Source of the DNA: Candidatus Omnitrophota bacterium
GTDB taxonomy: Bacteria; Omnitrophota; Omnitrophia; Omnitrophales; JACQLI01
Direction: 5' to 3'
Length of the DNA stretch: 17,397 bases
Assembly (NCBI GenBank): GCA_016204125.1
Contig: JACQLI010000083.1
Span: forward strand, 1 to 17,397
The notes below the pieces were generated by a model, which was given only the letters and a program-made list of their open reading frames with translations, was not told where the DNA came from and made no database searches. A program made the translations under genes and the position numbers. The first letter of the stretch is position 1; every line of letters begins with the position of its first letter. This document shows positions 1-6,710 of the stretch, one piece after another.

Positions 1-296
1 AAAGAAATCCTCCTACTAAGTTTTAGAATACAAAATACTTAAAAAGAGTCGTTGAAGTAGAGAGTGAGATTTAATTGCGTAAACGACATACGTCATTATA
101 CCAAAATTACTTACAAACAAAAAATTTCTTCATTTTAGGGTGAAAAACCAACAAAAAATTCTTATCTCTCTTCAAAGTAAATTTAACCCTAAAGCTTTTC
201 GCTTGAAATTTGAAGAAAAAAACACCAAGTATTATATCTGTAACCTATTTCAAAAAATAAAGTTATGGAATTTACGCAAAATTATAAGAAAAAACC
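1..296. other. AT-rich gene-free region downstream of dnaA; candidate origin flank
   Basis: A hand count over positions 1-290 gives 77 G or C, about 27%, against roughly 50% in the neighbouring genes. No convincing gene is present. Two pairs of near-identical direct repeats are visible: ATACAAAATACTTA (28-41) with ATACCAAAATTACTTA (98-113), and AACAAAAAATTTCTT (116-130) with AACAAAAAATTCTT (150-163). No canonical DnaA box TTATCCACA was found here. Because it sits beside dnaA and within 6 kb of parS, an unwinding element or part of oriC is plausible, but this is inference. No dnaA terminator hairpin was seen, only T-rich sequence on the minus strand past the stop codon. Confidence 0.35.
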
Positions 297-1685
297 TCAA
301 TCTTGACAAAACGAGCCCTTGATAGCAGTTAAAATAGACTTAATTCTTTCATCTGAAACAAGTTGCGACTCAACCTGTTTGCAGGCTCGAAAGACAGTAG
401 CCGGGTCTCTACCCCCAAAGTACTCACCAATTTCACCCAAAGGAGAGCGGGTCACCTCTCTAACTAAATACATGGCTACTCGGCGGGCCTGGGCTATTGG
501 TTTTGTCCACCGGTGAGCTCTTAAGTCCCCAACGCGTAAACCAAAAAATTCTGCCACTTTCCTTTGAATTTCTTCAATACCCACCTTTTGACCTTCTTCT
601 TTAAAAGAGTCCCCCAAAACCCTTTCTGCCAAAAAGAGATCGATTGCAATATTATTAAGTGAGGCAAAAGCAATCAATCGAACCAAAGCCCCCTCCAGCT
701 CGCGGACATTAGACTGAATCCTCTCGGCAATATAGAAGAGGACTTCATCAGATACCCGGACAGAGTGTTTTTCTAACTTCTTTCTAAGGATGGCAACGCG
801 AGTTTCAAAATCGGGCGGCTGGATATCAGTGACAAGGCCCCACGCAAATCTTGACACAAGGCGTTCCTCAAGCCCAGGAATGTCACGGGGAGATCGATCG
901 CTTGACATCACTATTTGCTTGTGTGCGTCGTAAAGAGTGTTGAAAGTGTGGAAAAATTCCTCTTGCGTCGCCTCTTTCCCAGAAATGAAGTGGATGTCGT
1001 CAATCAAAAGAAGATCAAGGCCTCTAAATCGTGTACGAAACTGGTGGGTTGAACGGCCCTGAATCGCCGCGATGAGTTGGTTTGTGAATTTTTCACTGGA
1101 GATATAGAGAATTTTCTTCTCAGGCGATCGGCGTTTGGTCTCAAGGGCGATGGATTGCATCAAATGGGTTTTACCAAGCCCCACACGTCCGTAGATAAAG
1201 AGAGGATTGTAGTGCTTAGCCGGCTCGTCAGTCACAGCACAGGCTGCCGCGTAGGCAAATCTACTTCCTGGACCGACTACGAAATTTTCAAAGACATAGT
1301 TTGGATTGAGGCCGAGATCTTTAGCTTCAAGCGTGGGGCGGGCATCCACGGGCTTGGGGCTAACGGTATTCTGGGGGGGCGAAACTACACGATAGATAAC
1401 TTCTGGGCGAACACCCAAAACTTCTTGAGCCGAACTTCGAATCAGGTCGTGGTAATGTTCCTGGAGCCAATTACCATAAAAGGAATCAGGCACTCCAAGC
1501 GTAACCTCTTGTAAGGTGAGGCCAAGGCAGCGCAGCCCCCCAAACCACGTCTGAAAGGAACGCTCGCTCAGTTCTTTTTGAATGAGAGAAAGGATTTTTT
1601 GCCAGCTCTCAAAAACCGCCCCCTCATTCTCAGGCCCCTTGGGTTGAGATAAAGAGAGAGATGATGCCCCTTCGCTTTTTTCCAC
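297..1685 (-). CDS. dnaA: Chromosomal replication initiator protein DnaA
   Basis: DnaA is the AAA+ ATPase that binds origin boxes, melts the origin and loads the helicase. The protein has 462 residues, a normal length. Domain I covers about residues 22-92, a short linker follows, and the AAA+ domain covers about 127-345. Walker A is GRVGLGKT at 166-173, Walker B ends in D229-D230, the likely arginine finger is R279 and sensor II is in NVRELEGAL (R328). Domain IV (about 370-455) keeps the FGGRD core. However, the base-contacting D-H-T triplet of E. coli DnaA is D427-P428-A429 here, a notable change. The start is GTG at 1685 with GGGAG placed 6 bases upstream. The gene is divergent from rpmH and has its own promoter. 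Identity is secure; the DNA-binding specificity is not. Confidence 0.97.
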   Translation of the reverse strand: MEKSEGASSLSLSQPKGPENEGAVFESWQKILSLIQKELSERSFQTWFGGLRCLGLTLQEVTLGVPDSFYGNWLQEHYHDLIRSSAQEVLGVRPEVIYRVVSPPQNTVSPKPVDARPTLEAKDLGLNPNYVFENFVVGPGSRFAYAAACAVTDEPAKHYNPLFIYGRVGLGKTHLMQSIALETKRRSPEKKILYISSEKFTNQLIAAIQGRSTHQFRTRFRGLDLLLIDDIHFISGKEATQEEFFHTFNTLYDAHKQIVMSSDRSPRDIPGLEERLVSRFAWGLVTDIQPPDFETRVAILRKKLEKHSVRVSDEVLFYIAERIQSNVRELEGALVRLIAFASLNNIAIDLFLAERVLGDSFKEEGQKVGIEEIQRKVAEFFGLRVGDLRAHRWTKPIAQARRVAMYLVREVTRSPLGEIGEYFGGRDPATVFRACKQVESQLVSDERIKSILTAIKGSFCQD

Positions 1686-1732
1686 GAATTGCTCCCGAAG
1701 AATTTATGTGAAACGATAGGAAAAGCAGAGTT

Positions 1733-1761
1733 ATTGTATAGGGAAAATTTTAAACGAGCAA
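1733..1761 (-). promoter_or_regulatory. dnaA promoter
   Basis: Read on the minus strand, TTGCTC (1756-1761) and TACAAT (1733-1738) are separated by 17 bases, a good sigma-70-type arrangement. The expected start of transcription near 1726 gives a leader of about 40 bases before the GTG codon, which carries a GGGAG ribosome binding site. The element lies back to back with the rpmH promoter in a 109-base intergenic region. Confidence 0.7.
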
Positions 1762-1774
1762 CGCTTTAATTTTT

Positions 1775-1783
1775 TGGTATAAT
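1775..1783 (+). promoter_or_regulatory. Extended -10 promoter for the rpmH operon
   Basis: TGGTATAAT is a perfect extended -10 element (TGnTATAAT). No clear -35 lies at the usual distance, which extended -10 promoters tolerate. Transcription would start near 1790, only about 5 bases before the rpmH ATG at 1795, so the mRNA would be almost leaderless. This assumes that no further promoter upstream contributes. Confidence 0.65.
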
Positions 1784-1794
1784 TCAAAACTATT

Positions 1795-1932
1795 ATGAAG
1801 CGTACTTATCAACCTTCCAAGAGAAGACGCCACAGAAGACACGGCTTTCTTCATCGTTCGAGGACCGCTGGAGGAAAAAGGGTTCTTCAAAGAAGAAGGA
1901 AAAAGGGTCGAAAGCGGCTCATTGTGGTTTGA
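1795..1932 (+). CDS. rpmH: 50S ribosomal protein L34
   Basis: L34 is a small, very basic protein of the large ribosomal subunit. The reading frame encodes 45 residues beginning MKRTYQPSKRRRHRRHGF, followed by the SRTAGGKRVLQRRRKKGRKRL core typical of the family. Length and sequence match L34 closely. The gene is divergent from dnaA, the usual neighbourhood. Its ATG lies 11 bases after an extended -10 element and no ribosome binding site precedes it. The stop TGA (1930-1932) overlaps the TTG start of rnpA. The whole gene is also open in the rnpA reading frame, one frame away. Confidence 0.96.
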   Translation: MKRTYQPSKRRRHRRHGFLHRSRTAGGKRVLQRRRKKGRKRLIVV

Positions 1933-2219
1933 CCAGAAAACCTTATAAGGGAATTCGGTTTACCCTTTACCTCTCTGAATCGCAAGCGGATTTACCCGCT
2001 CAGCACAGGATCGCCATCGCGAAGAAACTGTTGCGGAAGGCGACGGAGCGAAACCGGTGGAAAAGGAGAATCCGTGAGGTCCTGAGAAGCAAAAAGAGCC
2101 AGATTCGACCAGGGTTCCAAATTACTATTAAGCTGCGCGAGGTTAACGAAGAAACCCCAACCTTCAAAGAGATCAAAGAAGAAATTGTGGGGTTATTAGA
2201 TAAGGCCGAGCTTTTATGA
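1929..2219 (+). CDS. rnpA: Ribonuclease P protein component
   Basis: RnpA is the protein subunit that helps the RNase P RNA remove 5' leaders from pre-tRNAs. The signature segment KATERNRWKRRIREV (about residues 37-51) carries the family RNR motif, followed by a beta strand (PGFQITIKLR) and a C-terminal helix. From the TTG at 1929 the product has 96 residues, short for the family (about 110-120). The usual N-terminal helix with F-x-x-V-x-x-G before the first strand is absent. The TTG overlaps the rpmH stop as TTGA, which suggests translational coupling, and no good ribosome binding site is seen. The same frame stays open upstream through all of rpmH back to a stop at 1767, but with no ATG, GTG or TTG in that stretch. 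Identity is firm; the start is uncertain. Confidence 0.88.
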   Translation: MTRKPYKGIRFTLYLSESQADLPAQHRIAIAKKLLRKATERNRWKRRIREVLRSKKSQIRPGFQITIKLREVNEETPTFKEIKEEIVGLLDKAELL

Positions 2220-2437
2220 GAAAAATTTTGATGGGTCTGATTTCAATTTACCAAGGTACGATATCTCCTTACCTTGGGGAGCATTGCCGGTTTTACCCAA
2301 GCTGTTCTGAGTGGACAAAAGAAGCCGTCAAGAGCTATGGGCCCGTAAGAGGAATGGTTCTTGGAATTAAAAGAATTCTGTCGTGCCATCCTTTCAGTCC
2401 AGGCGGCTATAGACCGCTGAAACAAGTTCATGGGTAG
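2216..2437 (+). CDS. yidD: Membrane protein insertion efficiency factor YidD
   Basis: YidD is a small membrane-associated protein that supports YidC-dependent insertion of inner-membrane proteins. The 73-residue product shows the family pattern: an amphipathic N-terminal segment with YQGTISPYLG, then CRFYPSCSEW, a central G-x-x-x-G segment, and CHPFSPGGYRP near the end. The three cysteines typical of the family are at about 24, 30 and 57. Its ATG overlaps the rnpA stop (ATGA), and its own stop overlaps the yidC start by 8 bases, so translation is probably coupled. Length and gene order are typical. Confidence 0.94.
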   Translation: MRKILMGLISIYQGTISPYLGEHCRFYPSCSEWTKEAVKSYGPVRGMVLGIKRILSCHPFSPGGYRPLKQVHG

Positions 2438-4010
2438 ACGCTACCTCTTCGCTTTTCTTATTTCCCTTTTAATTCTGATAGCCTACCCTTATTATCTCAA
2501 ATGGATTGGCGTAACCCAATCAGAACAAAGAAGTTACAAAGAGATTCCCGAAAAGGTTCAAGAGGCCCCCCAGCCCCCTCCCCTCAAAGAAAAACCGATC
2601 CACGGGGAGACTTTTTCTTTTCAAAACGAACTCTACGACATTCTTTTCACAAACCGTGGCGGCTCAATTCTTTCCCTTACCGAGGGGGAAACCTCACTCT
2701 ACGAGGCGGGCCCAGAGGGGCAGGGAATTTTTGGAGTAAGAATTCTTAATGAAGATATCGATCTATCCCAAGAAATTTTTACGAGCGAGACGGCACAGAA
2801 AAGAAATTTGTCCCCGCGGTTCAGTTACGAAAAAGCAGGTCAGTATCGAGTGAGTAAAAGTTACTTTATTGGAATGGAAAAACCCACTCTTGTGCTGGAG
2901 ATCGAGATCGAAAACCTTTCTCAGCAAGAAAGGACGTTTCGTTTAGAGATTCCGTACGGAATGAATCTCAATCTTCCCCACCCTCAAGATGAAGCAAAGG
3001 TGAGAATCGCCAGCTTTTCTAATGATACCATCCACTGGACGCAGCTGGGCACGCTTAAGAAAAATCCTGTTGTGAGCGAGGAATCGATAGATTGGCACGG
3101 TCTCACGGAGAAATATTTTGCAGTCTTGGTGAAACCGGAGATCAAAATAACAGGCCAGGAAAATAGCCTTGTTGGAAACCAAATATTAAGCACATTGAGG
3201 CTTTCGTCACTCGTTATTTCTCCTGGCGGAAAAAAGAGCATGCGGCTTCTGATTTACGCCGGTCCGCAGAAATACGAAACCCTTAAAGAAGTAGGGCTCG
3301 GCTTTGAGAAAATTTTCTCGCAAGGATTTCTGGGGCCTTTGAAAGTTGGAATCTTAAAGGGGCTCAAATTCTTTTATCGTCTTACCAAAAATTACGGCGT
3401 TGCTATTCTCCTCATAACGCTTCTCATCAAGCTTCTCTTCACACCCCTTACGCACTTCAGTTATCAGTCCATGGGAAAAATGCAGGCGCTTCAACCAAAA
3501 ATCAAGGCGCTCCAAAAACAGCACCAAAATGATCCCGGTCGGATGAATAAGGAGATGATGGAACTTTACCGGAGAAACAGGGTCAATCCTCTCGGAGGGT
3601 GCCTTCCCTTAGTCCTTCAAATCCCTATATTTATAGCTTTTTACCAGGTGCTTGCCGATGCCGCGGAATTAAAGGGGGCAGACTTTATTTTTTGGATGCA
3701 TGATCTCTCAGAACCCGACCGGCTTTTTACCTTTCCGACCACCCTTCCCTTCGTCGGAAACGCCTTTAATCTTCTTCCTATTTTGATGATCGGTTCCATG
3801 CTTTGGCAGCAAAAACTTACCCCTCAGGCGACAACAACTCCAGCCCAGGAAAAAATCATGTATTTCATGCCCATTATTTTTGGGTTTGTTTTTTATAATC
3901 TCCCTTCAGGCCTCGTTCTCTATTGGCTGGTCAATAACCTCCTCACCATCTTCCACCAACTTGTGATCAAGCGAATACCGGTCATTTTGCATCACGAAGA
4001 CAGCGAGTGA
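2430..4010 (+). CDS. yidC: Membrane protein insertase YidC (diderm type)
   Basis: YidC inserts and folds inner-membrane proteins, alone or with SecYEG. The 526-residue product has an N-terminal membrane segment (about 5-24), a large beta-rich periplasmic domain (about 55-300), and a C-terminal 60KD_IMP insertase domain starting near N321. Later membrane segments lie near 321-343, 392-410, 440-460 and 475-510. The motif RVNPLGGCLPLVLQIPIF and the end segment LPSGLVLYWLVNNLLTI are diagnostic. The functional charge in the first conserved core helix is lysine (K334), where E. coli has R366, a conservative change. The periplasmic domain indicates a diderm cell. The stop overlaps the mnmG start as GTGA. 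Confidence 0.97.
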   Translation: MGRRYLFAFLISLLILIAYPYYLKWIGVTQSEQRSYKEIPEKVQEAPQPPPLKEKPIHGETFSFQNELYDILFTNRGGSILSLTEGETSLYEAGPEGQGIFGVRILNEDIDLSQEIFTSETAQKRNLSPRFSYEKAGQYRVSKSYFIGMEKPTLVLEIEIENLSQQERTFRLEIPYGMNLNLPHPQDEAKVRIASFSNDTIHWTQLGTLKKNPVVSEESIDWHGLTEKYFAVLVKPEIKITGQENSLVGNQILSTLRLSSLVISPGGKKSMRLLIYAGPQKYETLKEVGLGFEKIFSQGFLGPLKVGILKGLKFFYRLTKNYGVAILLITLLIKLLFTPLTHFSYQSMGKMQALQPKIKALQKQHQNDPGRMNKEMMELYRRNRVNPLGGCLPLVLQIPIFIAFYQVLADAAELKGADFIFWMHDLSEPDRLFTFPTTLPFVGNAFNLLPILMIGSMLWQQKLTPQATTTPAQEKIMYFMPIIFGFVFYNLPSGLVLYWLVNNLLTIFHQLVIKRIPVILHHEDSE

Positions 4011-5806
4011 AGTACGCCGCCATTGTAATCGGAGCAGGTCACGCCGGAATCGAAGCATCCCTCGCAGTTTCGCGTTTAGGTTTTGAAACTCTTCTTGTAA
4101 CGATGCGTGCCGACGCCATCGGTCAAATGTCTTGCAACCCCGCGATTGGCGGTATTGCGAAGGGGCACATGGTCCGCGAGATCGATGCCCTGGGGGGCGA
4201 GATGGCTTTAGCGACCGATGCGACCGGAATCCAATTTCGAATGCTCAATCGTTCCAAAGGCCCTGCGGTATGGGCGCCAAGAGCTCAAGCCGACAAGAAA
4301 CAGTATCGCCTCTACATGATAGAAAAAATCAAGTCGCAGCAAAATTTGGAACTCCTGGAAGCGCAGGCCGTGGAACTTCTTGTAGAGAACGGAAAAGCAT
4401 GCGGCATTCGAATATCAACCGGGGAGGAATTTTTCGCCGAAACGGTAGTTATCACCACGGGAACTTTTATGCAAGGTCTTATCCACATTGGAGATAGCAA
4501 TTATCCAGGCGGTAGGCGTGATGAAGCCCCTTCAGTCGGTCTTTCTGATTCCTTGCGAAGGCTCGGGTTTGAAGTGGTTCGATTTAAGACGGGGACACCT
4601 CCTCGTCTTGACACTAACAGCATTCACTGGGAAGTGCTCGAGCCTCAACTGGGGGATGATCCGCCAGAGCCTTTTTCCTTTAGAACTGACAAATTCGAGG
4701 TTGAACAGCTCCCTTGTTTTCTCACTTACACGAATATGAGAACGCACGAGATTATTAAAAGAAATCTTCATCTCTCCCCCCTTTACGCCGGAAAGATCGT
4801 AGGAACCGGCCCCCGCTACTGCCCATCCATTGAAGACAAGGTTGTTAAGTTTCAAGACAAGGAGCGGCATCAAATTTATCTGGAGCCCGAAGGTCGCGAC
4901 ACATTAGAAATCTATGTGAACGGGCTTTCGATGAGCCTCCCTTCTCAAGTCCAAGAAGAGATCGTTCATTCCATGCGCGGACTCGAGGAAGCTAAGTTTA
5001 TCAGGTGGGCCTACGCTATCGAGTATGATTGTCTGCCTCCCACGCAACTTAAGCATTCTCTCGAGACGAAACGGGTTGAGAACCTTTTTTTCGCAGGTCA
5101 GGTAAACTGCACTTCAGGTTACGAAGAGGCTGCAGCACAAGGGGTTATGGCTGGTCTTAATGTGGTTAGAAAACTTCAAGGAAAAGCGCCCTTCGTTCTC
5201 GATCGCTCAGAAGCTTACATTGGAGTCCTGATAGATGACCTTGTGACGCGAGGGACAAACGAACCTTACCGAATGTTTACATCGAGAGCAGAATTTCGCC
5301 TCCTCCTGAGACAAGAAAATGCGGACGAAAGACTGATGAGTTACGGACATCAATTTCGGCTCATTGCTGACGAGGTCTATGAAAAAAGCGTGAGGAAGTA
5401 TGAACGGGTTCGCTCAGAAATAAAACGACTGAATACGACTCGAGCTGGTAACGTTACTCTTGGTCAGTGGTTAAGACGGCCAGAGAATGACTATCAAAAA
5501 CTTCTTGAACAAAAGCTGGGCAATGGACCTCTTACGGATATAGAAATGAGACACGTTGAATTTAATGTTAAATACGAAGGTTATATTGCGAGAGAGCGCT
5601 CAGAAGTCTCTCGTTTTAAACGGATCGAAAAGAAAGCCATTCCTCCAGATTTGATTTATTCAGAAATTAGAGGACTGAGCCGCGAAGCAAAGGAAAAACT
5701 CTCCAAAATCAAACCCGCCTCAATAGGACAAGCATCAAGAATCCCAGGAATTTCTCCGTGCGACCTGTCTCTATTGGCCATTAGCCTAGAGACGAAGCGT
5801 CGTTAA
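4007..5806 (+). CDS. mnmG: tRNA uridine-5-carboxymethylaminomethyl modification enzyme MnmG (GidA)
   Basis: MnmG is an FAD enzyme that works with MnmE to modify wobble U34 of several tRNAs. The 599-residue product begins with the dinucleotide-binding motif VIGAGHAGIEA (7-17). It contains MSCNPAIGGIAKGH with C43 and GTGPRYCPSIEDK with C272, matching the two conserved cysteines of the family (E. coli C47 and C277). The second signature reads AGQVNCTSGYEEAAAQG, with C368 where most family members have glycine. The C-terminal helical domain is complete. Translation starts at GTG 4007, overlapping the yidC stop by four bases. It is the last gene of the overlapping block. rsmG, often its next neighbour, is absent, and parA follows after 61 bases. 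mnmE is not in this window. Confidence 0.97.
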   Translation: MKYAAIVIGAGHAGIEASLAVSRLGFETLLVTMRADAIGQMSCNPAIGGIAKGHMVREIDALGGEMALATDATGIQFRMLNRSKGPAVWAPRAQADKKQYRLYMIEKIKSQQNLELLEAQAVELLVENGKACGIRISTGEEFFAETVVITTGTFMQGLIHIGDSNYPGGRRDEAPSVGLSDSLRRLGFEVVRFKTGTPPRLDTNSIHWEVLEPQLGDDPPEPFSFRTDKFEVEQLPCFLTYTNMRTHEIIKRNLHLSPLYAGKIVGTGPRYCPSIEDKVVKFQDKERHQIYLEPEGRDTLEIYVNGLSMSLPSQVQEEIVHSMRGLEEAKFIRWAYAIEYDCLPPTQLKHSLETKRVENLFFAGQVNCTSGYEEAAAQGVMAGLNVVRKLQGKAPFVLDRSEAYIGVLIDDLVTRGTNEPYRMFTSRAEFRLLLRQENADERLMSYGHQFRLIADEVYEKSVRKYERVRSEIKRLNTTRAGNVTLGQWLRRPENDYQKLLEQKLGNGPLTDIEMRHVEFNVKYEGYIARERSEVSRFKRIEKKAIPPDLIYSEIRGLSREAKEKLSKIKPASIGQASRIPGISPCDLSLLAISLETKRR

Positions 5807-5814
5807 AGTTTGGT

Positions 5815-5842
5815 TTGACTAAGCCGTAATTAATGTTAGAAT
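5815..5842 (+). promoter_or_regulatory. parAB promoter
   Basis: TTGACT (5815-5820) and TAGAAT (5837-5842) are separated by 16 bases, and the -10 is preceded by TGT, giving an extended -10. Transcription would begin near 5849, leaving a leader of about 20 bases without a ribosome binding site. The last bases of the -10 form part of the left arm of an inverted repeat, so a regulator bound there would block RNA polymerase. Confidence 0.65.
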
Positions 5843-5869
5843 CGGTTCGTTCTTACTGACAAACCGATT
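5840..5869. repeat. 8-bp inverted repeat between the parAB promoter and parS; candidate operator
   Basis: AATCGGTT (5840-5847) and AACCGATT (5862-5869) are perfect inverted copies separated by 14 bases. The left arm overlaps the -10 element, and the right arm ends inside the parA start codon, touching parS. The expected transcription start lies to the right of the left arm, so the pair would act as DNA rather than as an mRNA hairpin for transcripts made here. In read-through mRNA from mnmG it could fold over the start codon. It has no T-run, so it is a poor terminator. Confidence 0.5.
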
Positions 5870-6710
5870 GTTTCACGTGAAACATCCCAATATCTTCTCC
5901 TTCTGTAATCAAAAAGGCGGAGTTGGAAAAACCACCTCTGCTATCAATATTGCCACAGGCATCGCTCAAAAGGGGCATACCGTTCTTCTCATAGACATGG
6001 ATCCACAGGCTAACGCTACTAGTGGATTAGGGATAGATAAATCATCAAAGGATCCAAACATATATCAAGTTATTCTTGGCAACATCGAGGCAGAACAAAC
6101 GGTAAAGGGGACGAGCGTAAAGGGTCTCAGCCTTATCCCATCAACCTTTTCTCTTAGCGGAGCAGAAATTGAGCTTATTTCCTTAATAGAGCGTGAATTT
6201 AAGCTTAAAAATTCCATACAGTCACTTAAAAACGGTTTCGACTATGTCTTCATAGATTGCCCACCGTCACTAGGTCTTTTAACCATAAACTCTTTAACAG
6301 CAAGTGATTATATATTTATTCCTCTCCAATGTGAGTATTACGCTCTGGAAGGATTAGGGCAACTTGTTCACACGCATTCGCTTGTAAAAAGAAACATCAA
6401 TCCCAAAATTGAAATCGGAGCAGTTTTGCTTACCATGGCAGATTTTAGGACCAATTTAACCAACCAGGTTATCAATGAGGTCCGTAATTACTTTAAAGAG
6501 AAAGTGTTTGATGCGGTTATCCCGAGATCTGTGAGTCTGGGAGAGGCGCCAAGTTTTGGACAACCAGGAATTATTTACGCCAGGTCATCGAGAGGAGCAA
6601 AAAGTTATATCGAAGCAACAGAGGAATTCTTGAAACGATTTCCATGCGGCGAAAAAGAAGAAACAAAAGAAGAGCAAAGAGCACCTGTCAATGCGGAGGT
6701 TAATCAATGA
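5868..6710 (+). CDS. parA: Chromosome-partitioning ATPase ParA (Soj)
   Basis: ParA is a Walker-type ATPase that binds DNA non-specifically and moves ParB-parS complexes to segregate origins. The 280-residue product has the deviant Walker A motif KGGVGKTT at 16-23, then DMDPQANAT and DCPPSLG, all diagnostic. The start is not certain. TTG at 5868 gives MFHVKH, encoded by the parS palindrome itself, and an in-frame GTG at 5877 would give a protein three residues shorter. Neither has a ribosome binding site. A hand count over 6181-6360 gives 66 of 180 G or C (37%), lower than the surrounding genes. The C-terminus is charged and rich in glutamate. The stop overlaps the parB start as ATGA. Confidence 0.95.
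   Translation: MFHVKHPNIFSFCNQKGGVGKTTSAINIATGIAQKGHTVLLIDMDPQANATSGLGIDKSSKDPNIYQVILGNIEAEQTVKGTSVKGLSLIPSTFSLSGAEIELISLIEREFKLKNSIQSLKNGFDYVFIDCPPSLGLLTINSLTASDYIFIPLQCEYYALEGLGQLVHTHSLVKRNINPKIEIGAVLLTMADFRTNLTNQVINEVRNYFKEKVFDAVIPRSVSLGEAPSFGQPGIIYARSSRGAKSYIEATEEFLKRFPCGEKEETKEEQRAPVNAEVNQ
5869..5884. promoter_or_regulatory. parS centromere site
   Basis: TGTTTCACGTGAAACA is a perfect 16-bp palindrome identical to the broadly conserved chromosomal parS consensus. ParB binds it, loads as a CTP-dependent clamp and spreads. It overlaps the 5' end of parA, where it encodes the residues FHVKH, and lies immediately upstream of the parAB coding sequence. Its presence supports an origin-proximal location. 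No second perfect site was seen in the window. Confidence 0.95.

Noticed and set aside
140..322. 60-codon open frame on the plus strand, rich in lysine, asparagine and isoleucine
   Set aside because: It lies in very A-T-rich DNA, overlaps the end of dnaA on the other strand, has no ribosome binding site and matches no family I know.
947..955. TGTGGAAAA, which on the minus strand reads TTTTCCACA, a DnaA-box match
   Set aside because: It is a single copy inside dnaA coding sequence. Another near match (TTTTCCACG, 1678-1686) is simply the dnaA start codon region. With the altered DnaA motif, neither can be relied on.
1704..1719. Degenerate parS-like half site (GTGAAAC) in the dnaA leader
   Set aside because: Only about 10 of 16 positions match, and symmetry is lost on one side; the true parS at 5869-5884 is perfect.
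5791..5801. Small hairpin GACG-AAG-CGTC at the end of mnmG as a terminator
   Set aside because: The stem is only 4 bp and no T-run follows closely, so termination would be weak at best.
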